Shown here piece by piece: positions 59,593-64,000 of a stretch of 64,000 nt of DNA (position 1 is its first letter; each line of letters opens with the position of its first letter). Both the position numbers and the translations under genes were made by a program. Source of the DNA: Oasisia sp. SBJ-2009 (taxonomy: Eukaryota > Annelida > Polychaeta > Sabellida > Siboglinidae). The notes beneath the pieces are model-generated. The model saw only the letters and a list, made by a program, of their open reading frames with translations. It was not told the origin of the DNA and searched no databases. The stretch lies in contig OZ024862.1 in NCBI GenBank assembly GCA_964017155.1, positions 41,718,675-41,782,674 on the forward strand, given 5' to 3'.

Positions 59593-60423
59593 CCAATGGT
59601 AATTTTTAACTGCATTTTGTTTACTTCTGAAATCTCACAATTACTGACAGCTGCCATACCTATCTTACCTTTACAACTTTGTAAGGTGGTAATTTGGACG
59701 CATGCATATATTCATAATTATATTATAATATGCATTGACAGGTTAATTAAGAGAGAGTACATATCTTAATTTACATTTTAATGTCGCTACCAACCACAAT
59801 ATGGCAACACCAGTGGTAATGGATACTGTTATAGTCTTTATATTGGGAAACTTCATTTTCATGATTTAATGACCAAGTGTGGATTATAATTACATTTAAA
59901 TAATTATAATCATCGATTAATAAGTTTCTCCAACGTTATGAGATAAACTATGTCTGTGACACTTGTCACGTGTGTTTGAACAAGCCTTGGTGCAGCAGCT
60001 GTGAGCTAGGCTGGCTCGGGTTTCAAACAACAAGGAGGAGACATTTAATGTTGGTAAGTGTCAACTTGTTCAATAATACTTTTAAAGTATTATTTCCTCT
60101 TTATAATTGTACCACATTGTAAAGTGGAAGACTGTGCATTAACACATATAATTTGGGATGTATGTTTTAAGCAATTATTTAGTTATAAGGGTTTTCCCCA
60201 TATATGGAGAATTGCTTTGAACCAGCACCCCAGGATGCTGGAATTTACCCCCACTGGCTGCATGTAAACAGTGTAAGTAAGGTGTGTCCTAATGAGTTTT
60301 AAAGTGTTTGTATCCTGCTGGTGATAAGACTTGCATAGTCCATAGTTTTATTCATGTTTAGTGAGATACTGTGTTTTGTATTATATGATACTTATAATCT
60401 ACTACCTATGTATTCATGGTGTA
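59589..60423. other. Intergenic stretch
   Basis: AT-rich, no gene recognised. Confidence 0.5.
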
Positions 60424-60742
60424 GAGCGCAGTGGCTCAGGGGTAGACCTCCGGACTCTCGACTAAGAGAACCCGGGTTCGAATCCTGTGCTGCGGTGTTA
60501 AAACCTTGGGCAAGTTTTTTCACTCTACATTGCTCCAGTTCACTCAGCTGTATAAATGAGTCAGCTGTATAAATGGTGGATATGTGTACGCGCAGCCTTT
60601 CGCACATTAATTGTAGCATGTGGCTGGATGCTTCCCAGAGAAGTTGAGATGGTATTTGATTGAACAGGTCTGCCGGGGAAGTAATGTGTTAAAGCGCTTT
60701 GAGCAGTCCTATGGACTGGATACTGCGCTATATAAAAACTTA
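60424..60742 (+). mobile_element. tRNA-derived SINE, best-preserved copy
   Basis: The head GAGCGCAGTGGCTCAGGGGT contains a good A box and GGGTTCGAATCC is a canonical B box, so RNA polymerase III promotion is plausible. The body has a short internal duplication of TCAGCTGTATAAATG. The tail ACTGCGCTATATAAAAACTT resembles the conserved GCGCTATATAA 3' end seen in several animal SINEs. A T-run follows. Confidence 0.82.
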
Positions 60743-62368
60743 CCTTTTTTTTACATTATTAAATTAACACACCGTATTATGTATTTAGCAATAGTATGTG
60801 TTCTATGAAGCAAAGTGGTCAGTATCAGAAACTGCCCAGTGGTCAATAATGACTACATGTTTAATGGTTATGGGGTTGGCTGGGTAGGGTGCAGGGCAAA
60901 TTCCCTAGAGGCTGACTGACACTTGACAACACGCTGGGAGCCACCCTGGGAAGCTTAGCTAGAATGTAAACACTGGCCAGGCATGGGTCCAGACCTTTTA
61001 AAAGGTCATTTTGTGTGTATCCTGTGTAGTAAATTAGAACTGCATATATGATAACATGAAGTAATATAAGTAGTATGGAATTGCAATACTTGTTTGAATA
61101 ATTATCTATGTTCTGCTATAAATCATGTTATTGCAGGAAGGAGCCTGACCTCACATGATTTACATATGATGTGAGAGTCATAGGAGTCTCCAGAGCAGTG
61201 TTGGGGTGAGCATGGTCATTATAGGTGAGATTAGCTAATTATTGCATCTGTTAGATGTACATACTCGTGATTGTTAATTTACCTACCTATGTATTCATGG
61301 TATAAATTGCCTCGCGATTTTGCCGTAAATAGCGTGACTTTACGTAAGTGGCGCCACCTGATTAAAAGCGTGCTAAACTACGATAATGAAGGTTCAAATT
61401 ACAGAGACTGCACCAGCGTGTTAGGACACGATAGCAAAGGTTCAAATGACAGAGGCTGCACCAACGGTCATATATACCCCCCTCTCACCCTAACTCACCC
61501 CACTGGCCTTGTAGATAGTGTTTTTAAGCTAGTGTATTATTTTAATTGAGGTTAATGACACAGTACATCCCTGGGCCTATTCCGTAGTAAACGCGACCGT
61601 TCTGGCCCCACATTATTAAATATTTGAGAATTTGTTCAAATTCTTGCTCGAAATGCTTGTTCAATTATTCCCGTACCTGTTTTGCTTGGATTGAAGCGAC
61701 AAAATTGCAAGAATTAAGACATTTGGGTTGAAAATGCACATAGATAGCAAAGTCAAATTCCCATAGATGCATTGTACAATTAACACAAACAAAATATGAG
61801 TATAAAGAGGTACAGAATATTTATTCACATAAAGATAACAAGCCCAGAAGTCCCTATTAATAATGTGTACAATTCAAAACATAAATGATCGTTACAGTTC
61901 AGTTAAAATGGTAAATAGTGTGTATATAAACATAAACGTTCCAATGGCGTGTACACAACCCAAACAAATCGGTGACTAATGGTTATCATTCAGTTAAAAC
62001 GTTCCTATTTTTATTGTTCGACTGAATATCATCTCAGAATATCTGTCATGGATAAAACACACACCATTGTTATGCCACAACCAAACGTCATGTTTTAATA
62101 ATATTATGTTTTAATAATATTATTGCCATAAACGGTATCTTGGTCAATGGCATGAAGTAAACATGAAATACTAATATGACACTCAAAGCTCTTTAATAAA
62201 AGTCAGGTGTAACTCATAGCATACACAGGATGTTTGAAAAGCTTGCCTTGATTTGATTTAAAAAGTCAAAATATGCCATTTTGTTTAGATTTAGATCTAC
62301 CTGGTACATGTAATAGTAAAGAATGTATACAACAAATGACACAACAGCTAACACAATTAATATACTAC
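60743..62368. other. Intergenic stretch
   Basis: No gene recognised. A locally GC-richer patch at 61300-61510 has a 92-codon open frame without family resemblance. Confidence 0.5.
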
Positions 62369-62557
62369 TATCATTGCCTTTGCTTTTAATCTTGGATAGC
62401 CAATCTAAGATTCCTAGCAAGAACACTTTGTGGCCACTGGTTACAGTCAGAGCAGGTTGCATCAGTGCAGGACTGGTCAGCATCTGGCTGTTAAAGGCAT
62501 TGAACAGTGGGTCCATCCTTTCGATGAACTCAGCTGTGCCTGTGTTAGCTGCTTCTT
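62369..62557 (-). pseudogene. P-element-type (THAP9-like) transposase fragment
   Basis: After an acceptor-like ATGTTGCAG the frame reads GTAEFIERMDPLFNAFNSQM and later FLLGILDWLSKIKSK. The F(I)E..D.LF...NS block followed by a L..W L....K helix is a recognisable piece of P-element/THAP9-type transposases. Only about 60 residues are present, with no catalytic residues, so it is a relic or a single exon of a gene running out of view. The exon end is uncertain. Confidence 0.5.
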
Positions 62558-64000
62558 CTGCAACATGTATTGAACACAAATATTAATTCAATTCAATTCA
62601 ATATTATTTATTCAAATAACATTCAACAAACATTACAATTGAAGACCATATTAACATGTTGTACATATGATGTTGTTTGAAGGAATACACACGAATGTAA
62701 AAACGTATTAGTAGGTATCCCCAAACACAATTACTGTGGTCAAAACCATGATAATAAATCATTAGATATGTAAATATTATACACATCCTGCTTAAATGAA
62801 TATAAAGAAAAAAACAATATAAACAGAATGAGTTATACACGAATATTAATCCTGCCATATAAATAATAATATATCCTGTTATATAACAAAACATTATTGA
62901 CTTCATGCAGAAATTACATTATTATTATTATTTCAACTCTATTATATTAGTATCTAGCTATGCAGCGAGTCGAAATAGTAACTTAATTAGTTATTACAAG
63001 GTGGTGGTAATAATGACAATATTTAGCCAAATTTAACCACATTGCCAAACGAGAGTGAACTCCACATGGCAAGGGGACTAGGAATAAGCCTTTGGCATAT
63101 TTAGAACCCAACCAATATTATCTACGTATATTCCGCCCTTCTGCGTTATTTGTAGATTAGATGTCACAACCATAATAATAAATCATTTGATATGTGAATA
63201 TTGTACACATCCTAAATGCTTAAATGAATATAAAGAAAAAACAATATAAACATAATTAGTTAAATAATAATATATCCAGTTATATAACAAAACATTATTG
63301 ACTTCATGCAGAAATTACAGTATATTTAACGAAGTGGATAAACGTCCGGCAGCCGGACGGCTACTTCTCAGCGCTAATCGTCCGTCAGTTCCGGTGCATG
63401 CGTAGGCCTACTTAGGGCAGACACACGTAACAATCAACCGCGCTAAGCCGGGGCGTGCTGTGTTATGTTGGTTAGTCGTTCGTTTTGTGTATGTTATTAA
63501 TTAGTTCTGTTTGTAGATGGACACATATGAGTACTGGCACACTGGGCTGACCAAATAAACCATCTTGACAGTGTGTCAATGAATCGCTATATGCAGAAAC
63601 TGTCATTATATGGACAACCTTCACTGCTTTAGGCTTGACACGTCACAGACAGTACGGAATGGGTAGATGATAATTATGTCAATGTGGCCCTCTGTGTATT
63701 ATGGCTGCATTTACACATACTTCATAAACACTGAGGGTATATATGCTGTTCCAAAAATGTTCAAGTAAAACGATAAGAATACATTCATTTCATGTAAAAA
63801 CTCATACACATATAAATCACCATATACATAGGAATGGCGATATACATGATATACCAATGCAAATAAAACTGATCTTGGTGCTGTGCAACAAATTCCACAA
63901 ATACTGGAACTTAGGCCCCCGTTACAAAAGTTCCAGTGCCTATATATATGTATATATTGAATTATAATGTACCTGTGTATAATTTATTATATACAATTTT
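62558..64000. other. Terminal stretch with a direct duplication
   Basis: 62738-62916 and 63163-63318 are direct copies (shared AAATGAATATAAAGAAAAAA, ATAACAAAACATTATTGACT). A GC-richer patch at 63330-63480 contains the hairpin CGTCCGGCAGCCGGACG. It could be a promoter or exon, but nothing supports that. No gene recognised. Confidence 0.5.

Overview
The window is animal nuclear DNA: AT-rich, with long spliced introns, large (TA)n and (CA)n microsatellites, tRNA-derived SINEs, and several DNA-transposon families with clear target-site duplications (TSDs). A Polinton/Maverick and an intron-rich gene of animal type fit a marine invertebrate. A lophotrochozoan, perhaps a mollusc, is my guess; nothing in the sequence fixes the species.

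Region 1 (about 1-18,600). Two hAT elements sit back to back at 2,319-3,909, and an 8-bp-TSD foldback MITE lies at 46-468. One host gene runs on the plus strand. Twelve exons between 5,092 and 17,548 join in frame into about 474 residues plus a missing first exon. The product is a CCDC50 (Ymer)-type ubiquitin-binding coiled-coil protein. Its introns are full of repeats, including a 66-bp minisatellite directly after the first visible exon, and its C-terminus ends in a CaaX box behind a basic stretch.

Region 2 (about 20,000-45,000). Three ceramide-1-phosphate transfer protein (CPTP, GLTP-fold) paralogues lie in an array. Copy A is on the minus strand (24,277-26,538). Copies B (33,368-37,479) and C (41,565-43,383) are on the plus strand. 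All have two exons with an intron in the same codon. A keeps the expected C1P-binding residues; B and C have lost two of them, and C also lacks its start codon. Flanks are shared, so this is an old inverted duplication followed by a recent direct one. A 51-bp, 20-unit minisatellite lies downstream of A.

Region 3 (45,037-58,876). A 13,840-bp Polinton is bounded by a perfect 6-bp TSD and sits downstream of CPTP copy C. It has inverted arms of 3.9 and 3.8 kb around a 6.1-kb core. The core genes are all on the minus strand: packaging ATPase, small basic protein, conserved 182-residue protein, chromodomain integrase, membrane protein, minor capsid protein, pX-like core protein, major capsid protein and adenain-type protease. 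No DNA polymerase B is present and several capsid genes are broken. The inner end of the right arm carries a copy of the protease gene's 3' end, so the right arm appears to have been copied from the left one.

Region 4 (58,877-64,000). This holds the rest of the copy-C flank, a small MITE, a well-preserved SINE, a P-element-type transposase fragment and a local direct duplication. No host gene can be supported here.
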